From G963704535 sp963704535 (GTDB lineage Bacteria > Chloroflexota > Chloroflexia > Chloroflexales > Roseiflexaceae): a DNA stretch of 64,000 nt. Positions 28,501 through 41,122 of this stretch are shown here, piece by piece (within the stretch, counting starts at the first letter, position 1; the number at the start of each line of letters is the position of its first letter). The notes below the pieces were generated by a model. That model was not told the DNA's origin. It worked only from the letters and a program-made list of their open reading frames with translations, and made no database searches. A program made the translations under genes and the position numbers. Where the stretch lies: positions 9,734,001 through 9,798,000 of the forward strand of contig OY969916.1 in NCBI GenBank assembly GCA_963704535.1, written 5' to 3'.

Positions 28501-30082
28501 TCAACTGGCGGCGCGGATCGCCGGCCAGGCGCCTGGGCGCCGGCTGCGGGTGCTGGAGGTCGGCGCGGGCGAGGGCAACCTGACCTGGCGGGTCGCGGCG
28601 GCACTCCAGCCCTACGATGTCGATTACTACGTCACCGATGTCGCCCGTTCGCTGGTGCTGCATGCCGAGCAGCAGGCGGCCCAACAGGGCTTCGATGTTC
28701 TGCGCTTCGGCGTGCTGAATATCACCCAGGACCCCGGCGAGCACGGGCTGGCCGACGAGCAGTTCGACCTGGTGCTGGCCAGTCAGGTGGTCCACGCCAC
28801 CCCGGCGCTCGAAACGACATTACATAACCTGCGCGGTCTGCTGGCGCCTGGCGGCATACTCGGCATCATCGAGGCGACCCACGCCGAGCGCTGGGCGACG
28901 CTGGTGTGGGGTTTGCTGGACCTGTGGTGGCACTACACCGACGAGCGTCCGTATACCCGTTCGCCGCTGCTGGGCTTCCGGCAGTGGGAGGAGCTGGCGG
29001 CGCGACAGGGCTTCCGGCAGGTTGCCGTTTACCCTGCGCCCGGCGGCTCGCGCGCCCGCGCCCACTACGGCCTGCTGCTGCTGCAAGAGCACGACCGGCT
29101 GCCCGACGAGCGTCTGGTGGCCGCCAGGCAGCTCGCGCTGGACACTCGGCGCCGCAAGATCCGGCAGATTCAAGCGCTTGAGGCACTGGGCGCCACGGTC
29201 CAGGTGCTGGTCGCCGCGCCCGACGACCCGGTTCAGCTTGGCGCGGCAGTGGAGCAGGCCCGCCGGGAGCATGGGCCGATCGCCGGGGTGGTGTGCGCCG
29301 ACAGCGCGGCGCAGGCCGAGCCGCCCACCCGCCCCGCGCTGCTGCGAAGGCTTCAGGCGGTGCGCGACCGGCTGGCGGCGCTGGAGCAGACCCTGGGCGA
29401 CACGCCCCCGGCGCAGGCTTTGCTGGTCGCCGCCGGGCCGGCACGCTGGGAAGACGGCAGCCTGCCGGCGCGGGCCGCGTTCGACTACCAAGCCGGCCTG
29501 GCCGCGCTGGAGCGTCGCGGGGGTGGCCTGCCCTGGGTCAGCGTGGAGTGGCAGATCGCCGCTACCGCCACATCCGAGGCGGTGCAGGCGGCGCTGCGAG
29601 CGCTCTTCGCCGCCGACGCTGACGCAATCCTGCTGATCGACCAGGCGGTGCCGCCGATCTGGAACCATCCCACCCCGCCGCCGGCCGCCGAGCAGCGCCC
29701 AGCCGCCGCCAGGCTCCACCCGCGCCCGGCCGGGCTTGGCCCGTACGCGCCGCCGGAAGACGCGACCCAGCGCGCGCTTGCGCGGATCTGGCAGGACGTG
29801 TTGGGCATCGACCAGATCGGCATCCATGACGACTTTTTGCAGGTGGGCGGCGACTCGCTCCAGGCCACCCAACTGCTCTCGCGGATACGTCAGGCGTTCC
29901 CGATCCGTCTGGAGCTGCGCCAGTTCTTCACCGCGCCGACGGTCGCCGGCGTGGCGGCGCTGCTGGCCGAGAGCCAGGCCGAAGAAGCCGGCGACCTGGA
30001 CCAGATCGTCGGCCTGGTCCAGAACATGGCGCCCGATGAGATTATGGCCGAGCTTCAGCGACTCCAGCAAGCACATGATTAG
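19526..30082 (+). CDS. Type I PKS, two modules (KS-AT-KR-ACP-KS-AT-psiKR/C-MT-ACP)
   Basis: Module 1: KS (TACSTSL near 181), AT (GHSIG near 661, SHAFHS, malonyl type), intact KR (TGGLGGIG near 1180, CSSI, QVDYCAAN), ACP (LGGTSL near 1491). Module 2: KS (TFCSTAL near 1725), AT (GHSLG near 2230, ERAFHS), then a KR whose Rossmann motif is degenerate (IGGLEQPG, near 2752). About 410 residues are inserted in that KR (roughly 2795-3205); they form a C-methyltransferase with the SAM motif LEVGAGEGN near 3010 and a SQVVHAT segment. The KR fold resumes at RKIRQIQALEALGA. The ACP has VGGDSL near 3441. This module should add an alpha-methyl group without ketoreduction. The short tail (DEIMAELQRL) precedes the NRPS and lacks the charged docking tail of the two PKSs upstream. 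Both ATs carry repeat inserts. Confidence 0.93.
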   Translation: MNQNNTTEWTGSEIAIIGMAGRFPGADDLGTFWRNLRDGVESLTRLTDAELLASGVSPAELRDPNYVKVAPLIDDIESFDAAFFDFSPLEAELTDPQQRVFTECVWHALEDAGYDPDSYPHPIGMFAGSRTNTYVFNIVSNADLFKSVGVFQVSIGNDLASLATRISYKLDLKGPSYAVHTACSTSLVAVHLARQSLLLDECRLAVAGGVAIGVPQRVGYRYEPGGPVSPDGQCRAFDAGAAGTVFGNGAGAVVLKRLEDALQDGDHIYAIIRGSATNNDGAFKASFTAPSVDGQAQVIMDALADAEVEAETIGYVEAHGTGTALGDPIEIRALTKAFQSQTSRKGFCAIGSVKTNIGHLDAAAGISSLIKTVLALQHRQLPPSLHYTAPNPRIDFANSPFFVNAALAAWAPDEGPRRAGVSSFGFGGTNAHLVLEEAPLSMPTPALRPWHLLILSAKTESALERQTANLAACLRANPDLNLADAAYTLQVGRRLFAHRRALVCRDTPGALEQLEGRRAGMLTEEQASVKRPVVFLFPGQGAQYTGMAAELYRDEPLFRETVDRCAALLRPHLGLDIRELLYPTEQRTKNKEPEQIPQDPVRRPLRGRPTDEPGEGENSQSPISNLQSPLDQTQYTQPALFVVEYALAQLWQSWGVVPQALIGHSIGEYVAATLAGVLDLEDALKLVAARGRLMGGLPAGAMLSVSLPEQDLLPLLEGALSLAAVNSFGQCVVSGPEAAISALERRLTDQEIGCRRLHTSHAFHSAMMDPILEAFTREVAGVRLQAPRLPFISNVTGTWITAEQATDPAYWARHLREPVRFAAGLREIGRQNPARLLLEVGPGTTLSTFARRQPDAQIVAASLRHPQDPRGDGECLMLALGRLWQAGVPIDWAGVVAGERRRRVALPLYPFERRRFWIEAGTLQPVAAVVPSGLEKDPALDRWFFQQRWVQAPPPAPARAPEPECWLLFADRRGLADALAPLLAEAGQQVVLVRAGAGVAALPDGGYTIDPRRRADYAALLDQLQARHLRPTRLVHLWTADPAAGGLSGDDAVALGFYSLLYLIQALNREPLAAPLALATISSQVQAVLPGDALLPEKATVLGPCRVIPREYPQISSRHIDLAPDGTAADLAAQLLAELLGDSTDLCIALRHGERYVQTFARVALAETDEPALELRQGGTYLLTGGLGGIGLALAQYLADTVQARLVLVGRSGLPERAEWPALLAEQPESRASAAIRQIQALEAAGAEVLVARANVTDEAQMAAVIAQVQARFGALHGVIHAAGIAGGGVIQLKTAAQAALVLAPKVQGARVLQAVTRGLELDFVVLCSSIGAYQGDLGQVDYCAANAFLDALALSERGRGPTRVLAIGWDDWQEVGLAVQTEVPPELRAWRAALLAKGLTTAEGVEVFARALRHPHPHLVISTRDLVQRLEAGAGAEGGELLPQFALLPAGAPAQPARVAGSRSELEQRLLAIWQRVLSVSQIGRDDNFFDLGGTSLNGMQLIGEIKRELNVQLDPVTLFAAPSIGALVNKLNPEGEGEGVGARAAGVPQGQPVKDIAIIGMDGRFPGAGDVAAFWRNLCDGVELVTFFGDDELLAAGVPPAHLADPSYVKARPVIEDVDRFDAAFFGYTPREAELMDPQHRIFLECTWHALEHAGYSRPDLRERIGVFAGASLSTYLLNLYSNRELIELIDPLQTSIGNAQDSLATGASYKLNLKGPSVTVQTFCSTALVAVHLACQSLARGECEIALGGAVSILVPQESGYRYQEGNILSPDGHTRPFDAAAQGTLFGNGAGIIVLKPLEAALADGDTIHALIKGSAVNNDGALKVGYTAPSVDGQALVIEEALAAAGLEADTIGYVEAHGTGTALGDPIEVAALTKAYRRTTDRNGFCALGSVKGNIGHLDRAAGIAGLIKAVLVLQHKQLPPSLHYERPNPQIDFAASPFYVTTALADWPANGAPRRAGVSALGFGGTNAHIILEEAPQPEPSSASRPWHVLLLSARSAEALEHQTANLAAHLRANPELNLADVAYTLQVGRWPFAHRRALVCRDTPDAAQALETRDARRIVERVQEARERPIAWLFPGQGAQHAAMGQDLYRAEPVFREWVDRCAELLAPHLGLDLREMLYPTEQRTKSKEQRSDQPDLVRRPLRGRPTDEPGEGQRGRGAEGQNGQSLISNLQSPGENEQSPISNLQSPLNQTQYTQPALFVVEYGLAQLWMSWGVRPQALLGHSLGEYVAACLACVFSLEDALALVAERGRLMQSLPQGAMLGVALAPEALAAFLEPDVSLAAVNGPERCTVAGPPEAIAGLERRLAAAGVEYRRLATERAFHSPMVEAVLPAFAAAVARVRLHPPRLPLLSNVTGAWMTDAQATDPAYWAQQMRAPVLFGAGIGALLQMSGRVLLEVGPGQTLSRLAQRHPALDGDHVLIAGMRHPHEQRDDQAALLGALGQLTLAGVAIDWRAYYGDERRQRVALPGYPFERQRYWVAPDQRSLAGAGRGAAERLAPQSWPQTLAWKRSRLPQPPPTGRNGAPHTWLVFAADNHLSDALLAALHETMARVIVVRSGARFHSAGADAYTLRPQRAEDYAALLDRLENSGWLPDKIIHLWATTAPAPGDQAAQLATAQDIGCLSLLSLAWSFGQRRAAMPSIWAITQSIHDIAGDEPLCPAHAGIPAACATIAWRYPGLICRTIDVTLPTDPARLAGQIIGETLAAAPDRLVAYRSGGRWLPAYVPAAGVAEPPAPADGAYLLIGGLEQPGSQIATYLAGNGVTGLTLIEHTGLPPREEWPQWLDQPTADQRAVLDRAVIDSRRLPFDLASQRPVIAELEAQVLAGVEWLARPDGLERDLDTLCASAICAYLGAQIEVRPGASYRREDLRQRLGILPKYERFFAFMLDALAADSIAELRGDMLTFRRIPAPMDQLLQTLRRDYPDSAESFALLEQCVRGYGSVLSGQADPLSILYPDGDGGMIRALEASQARFSNLGALQTLLAQLAARIAGQAPGRRLRVLEVGAGEGNLTWRVAAALQPYDVDYYVTDVARSLVLHAEQQAAQQGFDVLRFGVLNITQDPGEHGLADEQFDLVLASQVVHATPALETTLHNLRGLLAPGGILGIIEATHAERWATLVWGLLDLWWHYTDERPYTRSPLLGFRQWEELAARQGFRQVAVYPAPGGSRARAHYGLLLLQEHDRLPDERLVAARQLALDTRRRKIRQIQALEALGATVQVLVAAPDDPVQLGAAVEQARREHGPIAGVVCADSAAQAEPPTRPALLRRLQAVRDRLAALEQTLGDTPPAQALLVAAGPARWEDGSLPARAAFDYQAGLAALERRGGGLPWVSVEWQIAATATSEAVQAALRALFAADADAILLIDQAVPPIWNHPTPPPAAEQRPAAARLHPRPAGLGPYAPPEDATQRALARIWQDVLGIDQIGIHDDFLQVGGDSLQATQLLSRIRQAFPIRLELRQFFTAPTVAGVAALLAESQAEEAGDLDQIVGLVQNMAPDEIMAELQRLQQAHD
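21276..21417 (+). repeat. Composite repeat insert in the AT linker, PKS4 module 1
   Basis: AACAAAG heptamers (EQRTKNK), one 33-bp unit, a short purine-rich stretch and CAATCTC heptamers, in frame; the shortest of the six AT inserts. Confidence 0.9.
25911..26116 (+). repeat. Composite repeat insert in the AT linker, PKS4 module 2
   Basis: AACAAAG heptamers, one 33-bp unit (VRRPLRGRPTDE), a purine-rich stretch and two CAATCTC arrays separated by a short GGGGGAGAACGAG spacer. In frame. Confidence 0.9.
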
Positions 30083-30084
30083 AC

Positions 30085-30150
30085 TGGGAAAAAGGGGGTT
30101 TGAGGGGGCTGCCCCCTCAGTCTCCCCCACCCACATTGTAAAGTCGAACG
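30085..30150 (+). repeat. Intergenic repeat, GGGAAAAAGGGGGTTTGAGG type
   Basis: Carries a GAGGGGGCTGCCCCCTC hairpin and ends CCCACCCACATTGTAAAGT. The same element lies in inverted orientation at 59521-59590. Fills the gap between the last PKS and the first NRPS. Confidence 0.85.
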
Positions 30151-30186
30151 GCGCCTTCCGAAATCTTGTCTTAGGAGAGCTAATCG

Positions 30187-37097
<6,911 letters not shown>

Positions 37098-37098
<1 letters not shown>

Positions 37099-38567
37099 TG
37101 CGCCGCACCGGCATGTCATCCTTTCTACTAATCTGGTTGGGCCAGATCGCCTCCATGATCGGCTCAGGTATCAGCTCGTTCGCCTTCGGCGTGTGGACCT
37201 ACGAGCGCACCGGCTCAGTGTCGCAGTTCACGCTGGTCATGCTCTGCATCACCCTGCCGCAACTGCTGGTCGGCCCATTCGCCGGCGCGCTGGTCGACCG
37301 TTGGGACCGGCGCTGGGTGATGATCCTCAGTGACGGCGGCGCCGGCCTGTGTACGCTGTGCCTGGCCGGGCTGCTGCTGGCCGGGCGCCTGGAGATCTGG
37401 CACCTGTACGTGGGGCTGCTGGCCGGCGGCGTGCTGGGGGCGTTTCAGGAGCCGGCCTACATGGCCTCGATCACCATGCTGGTCCCAAAGGAGCACTTCG
37501 GTCGGGCCAGCGGCCTGATCCAGATCCCCTACGCGATCGGCCAGTTGGCCTCGCCGGTGCTGGCCGGGGTGCTGCTGGGCCTGATCGGGCTGCTAGGGGT
37601 GATCGCGCTCGACGCCGCCACGTTCGTGTTCGCCGTGCTGACCATGCTGGCGGTGCGCATCCCGCGCCCGCCACGCAGCGCGGCCGGCCTGGCCGCCAGC
37701 GGCTCGCTACTGCGCGAGACGCTCTCCGGCTGGCGCTACATCACGGCCCGCCGCGGCCTGCTGATCCTGCTGCTGCTGGCCACAGTCACCAACTTCGGGC
37801 TGGCGGTGGTCGAGACGATGATCTTCCCGCTGGTGTTGAGCTTTGCCACGGCGACCACGCTGGGCATTGTGCTGTCGGTCAGCGGGGTGGGCATGCTGGC
37901 CGGCACGCTGCTGATCAGCGTGTGGGGCGGGCCGCGCCGGCGTATCGCGGCGGTGATCGGCTTCACCATCCTGCAAGGGCTGGCGCTACTGGTCGGCGGG
38001 CTGCGGCCCGACCCGGTCCTGGTGGCGGCGGCCGCGTTCGTGTTCCTGCTGTGCGCCCCGATCGCGATCGGCTGCTCCCAGGCGATCGTGCAGAGCAAAG
38101 TCGAGCCCGACTTGCAGGGCCGGGTGCTGGCGATCCGCCAAGTGGTGGGCCGGGTGGCCATGCCGCTGGCCTACCTCTCGGCCGGGCTGCTGGCCGATCG
38201 GCTGTTCGAGCCGCTGCTGGCCGTCGATGGTCGGCTGGCCGGCAGCGTTGGGGTGCTGATCGGCACCGGCTCCGGTCGCGGCATCGCCCTGATGATCATG
38301 CTGGTCGGGTTGCTGTTTATTGTGGCCGGCCTGCTGGCCTACGCCCACCCGCGGTTGCGCCGCGTCGAGGATGAGCTGGCCGATAGTGTGCTGGAAACTC
38401 CCAGCGGAGAGCAACATGAAACGTTTGCAGAAGATCGCCCTCGTGCTACTCAGCCTGCTGGCGCTGCTGGCCCTGGTCGGCACTTGGCTGGTTCGCCGGC
38501 CATGGCCGCAGACCAGCGGCACCCTCAACCTGCCGGGCCTGAGCGCCCCGGTCGACGTGATCCGTGA
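37098..38567 (+). CDS. MFS exporter
   Basis: Major facilitator membrane protein of the drug/peptide exporter type. The region FLLIWLGQIASMIGSG starts the first helix, DRWDRRWVMI is the conserved cytoplasmic loop 2-3, and about twelve hydrophobic segments follow up to residue 415. Its place between the NRPS genes suggests export of the cluster product or self-resistance. The GTG start overlaps the NRPS stop by 1 nt and has GAGGA about 9 nt upstream; ATG 37113 is an alternative. The C-terminus is odd: after LADSVLETPSGEQ the last 50 or so residues are an out-of-frame reading of the acylase start, giving a 152-bp overlap. The natural stop may have been lost by an indel near 38,400. Confidence 0.88.
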
Positions 38568-38796
38568 TCAGGATGGAATCCCGCATATCTACGCCGCCAA
38601 CGAGGCCGACCTGGTGATGGCGCAGGGGTTTGTCCATGCCCAGGACCGGCTCTGGTCGATGGAGTTTGGCCGGCGCGTCACCAGCGGGACGTTGAGCGCA
38701 GTGCTTGGCGAGGCCACCCTCGACATCGATCGCTACATGCGAACCTTTGGCCTGCGCCGGGCCGCAGAGCAGGATCTGAAAGACGCTCGACGATAA
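38416..38796 (+). CDS. Penicillin-acylase family hydrolase, N-terminal fragment (frameshifted)
   Basis: Start of an Ntn-hydrolase of the penicillin/acyl-homoserine-lactone acylase family. ATG 38416 follows GGAGAG by 5 nt. The protein begins with a Lys/Arg pair and one long hydrophobic helix (ALVLLSLLALLALVGTWL), which is a signal peptide or membrane anchor, so the enzyme acts outside the membrane. The segment VIRDQDGIPHIYAANEADL and the following AQGFVHAQDRLWSMEF are typical of the alpha chain. The frame ends at 38796 just after DLKDARR. One base fewer in the GAAAGACG stretch near 38,780 would continue directly into TLDDNSRMLLERY, which is in frame with the next entry. Either a real disruption or a homopolymer indel. 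Confidence 0.8.
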   Translation: MKRLQKIALVLLSLLALLALVGTWLVRRPWPQTSGTLNLPGLSAPVDVIRDQDGIPHIYAANEADLVMAQGFVHAQDRLWSMEFGRRVTSGTLSAVLGEATLDIDRYMRTFGLRRAAEQDLKDARR

Positions 38797-38803
38797 CTCG
38801 CGC

Positions 38804-40792
38804 ATGCTGCTGGAGCGTTACGCCGCCGGGGTCAACGCCTTCATCGCTCGCGGCCGGCTGCCGATCGAGTTCACCGTGCTGGGCTACACGCCCGCGCCGT
38901 GGGCACCCACCGACACGCTGCTGTGGGGCAAGCTGCTGAGCCTGAACATGACCGACGACTACGGACTCGATCTGCTGCGCACCCAAGTGGTCGTCAGGTA
39001 TGGCCTGGCCAGGGCCAGCGAGATCATGCTCGTCCCCGATCGCGATAACGACGCGCTCCAGGAGCTGGATGCCTTCGCGGCCATGAAAGCGACATCGATC
39101 ACTGATTTCCAGGGGCTGGCCGGCCAGGTCAAGCGCCCTGATCTTGGCCAGGGCAGCAACAGTTGGGTCATCGGCGGCGACCGCACCGCCAGCGGCAAGC
39201 CCATCCTGGCGGCCGACAGCCACCTGAGGATAGAGATGCCGATCCTGTGGTACATGAACTCCCTGGAGGGTGGGGACATCCACAGCAGCGGCTTCTCGCT
39301 GCCGGGCGTGCCGCTGGTGCTCATGGGCCACAACCAGCGCATCACCTGGGCGCCGACCAACCTGGCCCGGGATGTGCAGCAGCTCTATATCGAGCGGCTG
39401 GACGACCCGGCCAACCCGCAGCGCTACGAGTTCCAGGGCGGCTGGCGCGACCTGGAGAGCGTCGAGGAGCAGATCGAGGTGAAGGGCCAGGACCCGGTCG
39501 CGCTGACCGTGCGCCGCACCCACCACGGGCCGATCATCAACGATGTCGAGACCGGGCTGCGCGATGCGCCGCCCGTGTCCATGAGTTGGCCCGACTTCGA
39601 CCCGAATACCCTGTTCCAGGGCGTCGTGGGGATCAACCAGGCCGGCAACTGGCAGGAGTTCCGCGCCGCCTTGCGCCACTGGGGTGCGCCGCGCCAGAAC
39701 TTTGTGTATGCCGATATCGACGGCAATATCGGCTACCAGGCGGCCGGCAACCTGCCACGGGTGCCCGAGGGCCACTTCGGGACCCTGCCGGTGCCCGGCT
39801 GGACCGGCGAGTATGATTGGCAGGGCTACCTGCCATTTGAAGACCTGCCAACCCTCTACAACCCGCCCGAAGGCTACATCGTCGCTGCCAACAGCCAGGT
39901 GCAGCCCTCCGACCGGGGCGCCTCCGCGACGGAATATTTTTACGTCTCCTCCTACCGGACCGATACCATCGTCAAGCTCATCCAGGATGACGCGCGCATC
40001 GACACCGACGACATACGCCGGATGCAGGCCGGCACTACCTCGCTCCACGCCCAGACCCTGGCACCCTACCTTGCGGCGCTCGCCCCACAGGACGATGTGC
40101 AGCGCCAGGTCCTCGACGCGCTCGCCGACTGGAACTACACCTACGAGATCGACTCAATCGCCCCCACAATCTACGAGACCTGGTACTGGTTCCTCCAGAA
40201 GAACATTCTGCGCGACGAGCTGGGCGAGGAACTGATGGTGACGTATGTGGACTACAACCTGGCGACGTCGCAATCACTGATTACGCTGATGGCCGACCCG
40301 CAGAACGCCTGGTTCGACCGCGTCGATACGCCCGAGATCGAAACCCGCGATCAGATCGTGCAGAAGAGCCTGGCCGATGCGCTGGACTGGCTGAAGCAGA
40401 ATCATGGCGACGACCCGGCCGGCTGGACCTGGGGCAAGCTCCATTCGCTGACGTTTGCACATCAGCCGTTTGGGCGGCTGGGCATCGGGGCAGTCGATGC
40501 GATCTTCAACGGTGGCACCATCCCCGCGCGCGGCGGCGACTTCACGATCAATAACGCCTGGTACGACCCCAGCGCGCCCTTCAGCGTGGCTGGTGGCACC
40601 ACCCAGCGATTTATCGCCGACCTGGGCAGCCTCTCATCCTCGCTGGGCATCCTCGCCACCGGCGAGAGTGCCCATATCTTCCACCCGCACCGCACCGATA
40701 TGGTCGAGCGCTGGCAGAAGGTCGAGTACCTCCAGATGCGCACGGCCCGCGACACGCTGCCGACCGACACAACGCTGCGGCTAACGCCGTAA
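38804..40792 (+). CDS. Penicillin-acylase family hydrolase, main fragment containing the catalytic Ser
   Basis: Remainder of the acylase. The autoproteolytic junction and N-terminal nucleophile are visible as GQG|SNSWVIGG, with Ser codon 39155-39157 (about residue 118 here), followed by HLRIEMPILWYMNSLEG, the GHNQRITWAPTN segment and the C-terminal FTINNAWYDPSAPF and GGTTQRFIADL region of this family. Total length with the preceding fragment (about 790 residues) fits a complete penicillin-acylase precursor, so apart from the frameshift nothing is missing. Known relatives in NRPS clusters such as PvdQ of pyoverdine remove a fatty acyl group from the exported precursor. A similar maturation role here, after export by the adjacent MFS protein, is an inference; a resistance or quorum-quenching role is also possible. 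Confidence 0.85.
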   Translation: MLLERYAAGVNAFIARGRLPIEFTVLGYTPAPWAPTDTLLWGKLLSLNMTDDYGLDLLRTQVVVRYGLARASEIMLVPDRDNDALQELDAFAAMKATSITDFQGLAGQVKRPDLGQGSNSWVIGGDRTASGKPILAADSHLRIEMPILWYMNSLEGGDIHSSGFSLPGVPLVLMGHNQRITWAPTNLARDVQQLYIERLDDPANPQRYEFQGGWRDLESVEEQIEVKGQDPVALTVRRTHHGPIINDVETGLRDAPPVSMSWPDFDPNTLFQGVVGINQAGNWQEFRAALRHWGAPRQNFVYADIDGNIGYQAAGNLPRVPEGHFGTLPVPGWTGEYDWQGYLPFEDLPTLYNPPEGYIVAANSQVQPSDRGASATEYFYVSSYRTDTIVKLIQDDARIDTDDIRRMQAGTTSLHAQTLAPYLAALAPQDDVQRQVLDALADWNYTYEIDSIAPTIYETWYWFLQKNILRDELGEELMVTYVDYNLATSQSLITLMADPQNAWFDRVDTPEIETRDQIVQKSLADALDWLKQNHGDDPAGWTWGKLHSLTFAHQPFGRLGIGAVDAIFNGGTIPARGGDFTINNAWYDPSAPFSVAGGTTQRFIADLGSLSSSLGILATGESAHIFHPHRTDMVERWQKVEYLQMRTARDTLPTDTTLRLTP

Positions 40793-40810
40793 GCCGACGC
40801 TGGCTCGGCT

Positions 40811-40925
40811 AACGGGGGAGGTTTGGAGGGGGCAGCCCCTCCAAGCCTCTCTACACCATCCAACTTGACGCTGGGGGAGGTTTGGAGGGGGCAGCCCCTC
40901 CAAGCCTCTCTCCATCACCCAAACT
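40811..40925 (+). repeat. Tandem pair of GGGGGAGGTTTGGAGG repeats
   Basis: Two copies (about 40811-40863 and 40870-40925), each with a GGAGGGGGCAGCCCCTCC hairpin. With the next entry it occupies all of the 330-bp gap between the acylase and NRPS2, in which I see no gene. Confidence 0.88.
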
Positions 40926-40931
40926 TTACTG

Positions 40932-41106
40932 AGAAGCTGTCTGAAAAGGGGGAGTTTGAGGGGGTCGCCCCTCAAGAATCCCCCTCCACCACGGACTACG
41001 AGCAGAGACTGTCTGAAAAGGGGGAGTTTGAGGGGGCCGCCCCTCAAGAATCCCCCTTCCACCACAGATCGTAGGCGAGACAATGCCCTTTTCAGACAGT
41101 TTCTGA
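40932..41106 (+). repeat. Two MITE-like elements in tandem
   Basis: First copy truncated (about 40932-41007), second complete (about 41006-41106) with ends TGTCTGAAAAGGG and CCCTTTTCAGACAG, an internal GAGGGGGCCGCCCCTC hairpin and the CACAGATCGTAGGCGAGAC segment. Ends just before the AGGAGG of NRPS2. Confidence 0.9.
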
Positions 41107-41122
41107 GAATCAGGAGGATACA

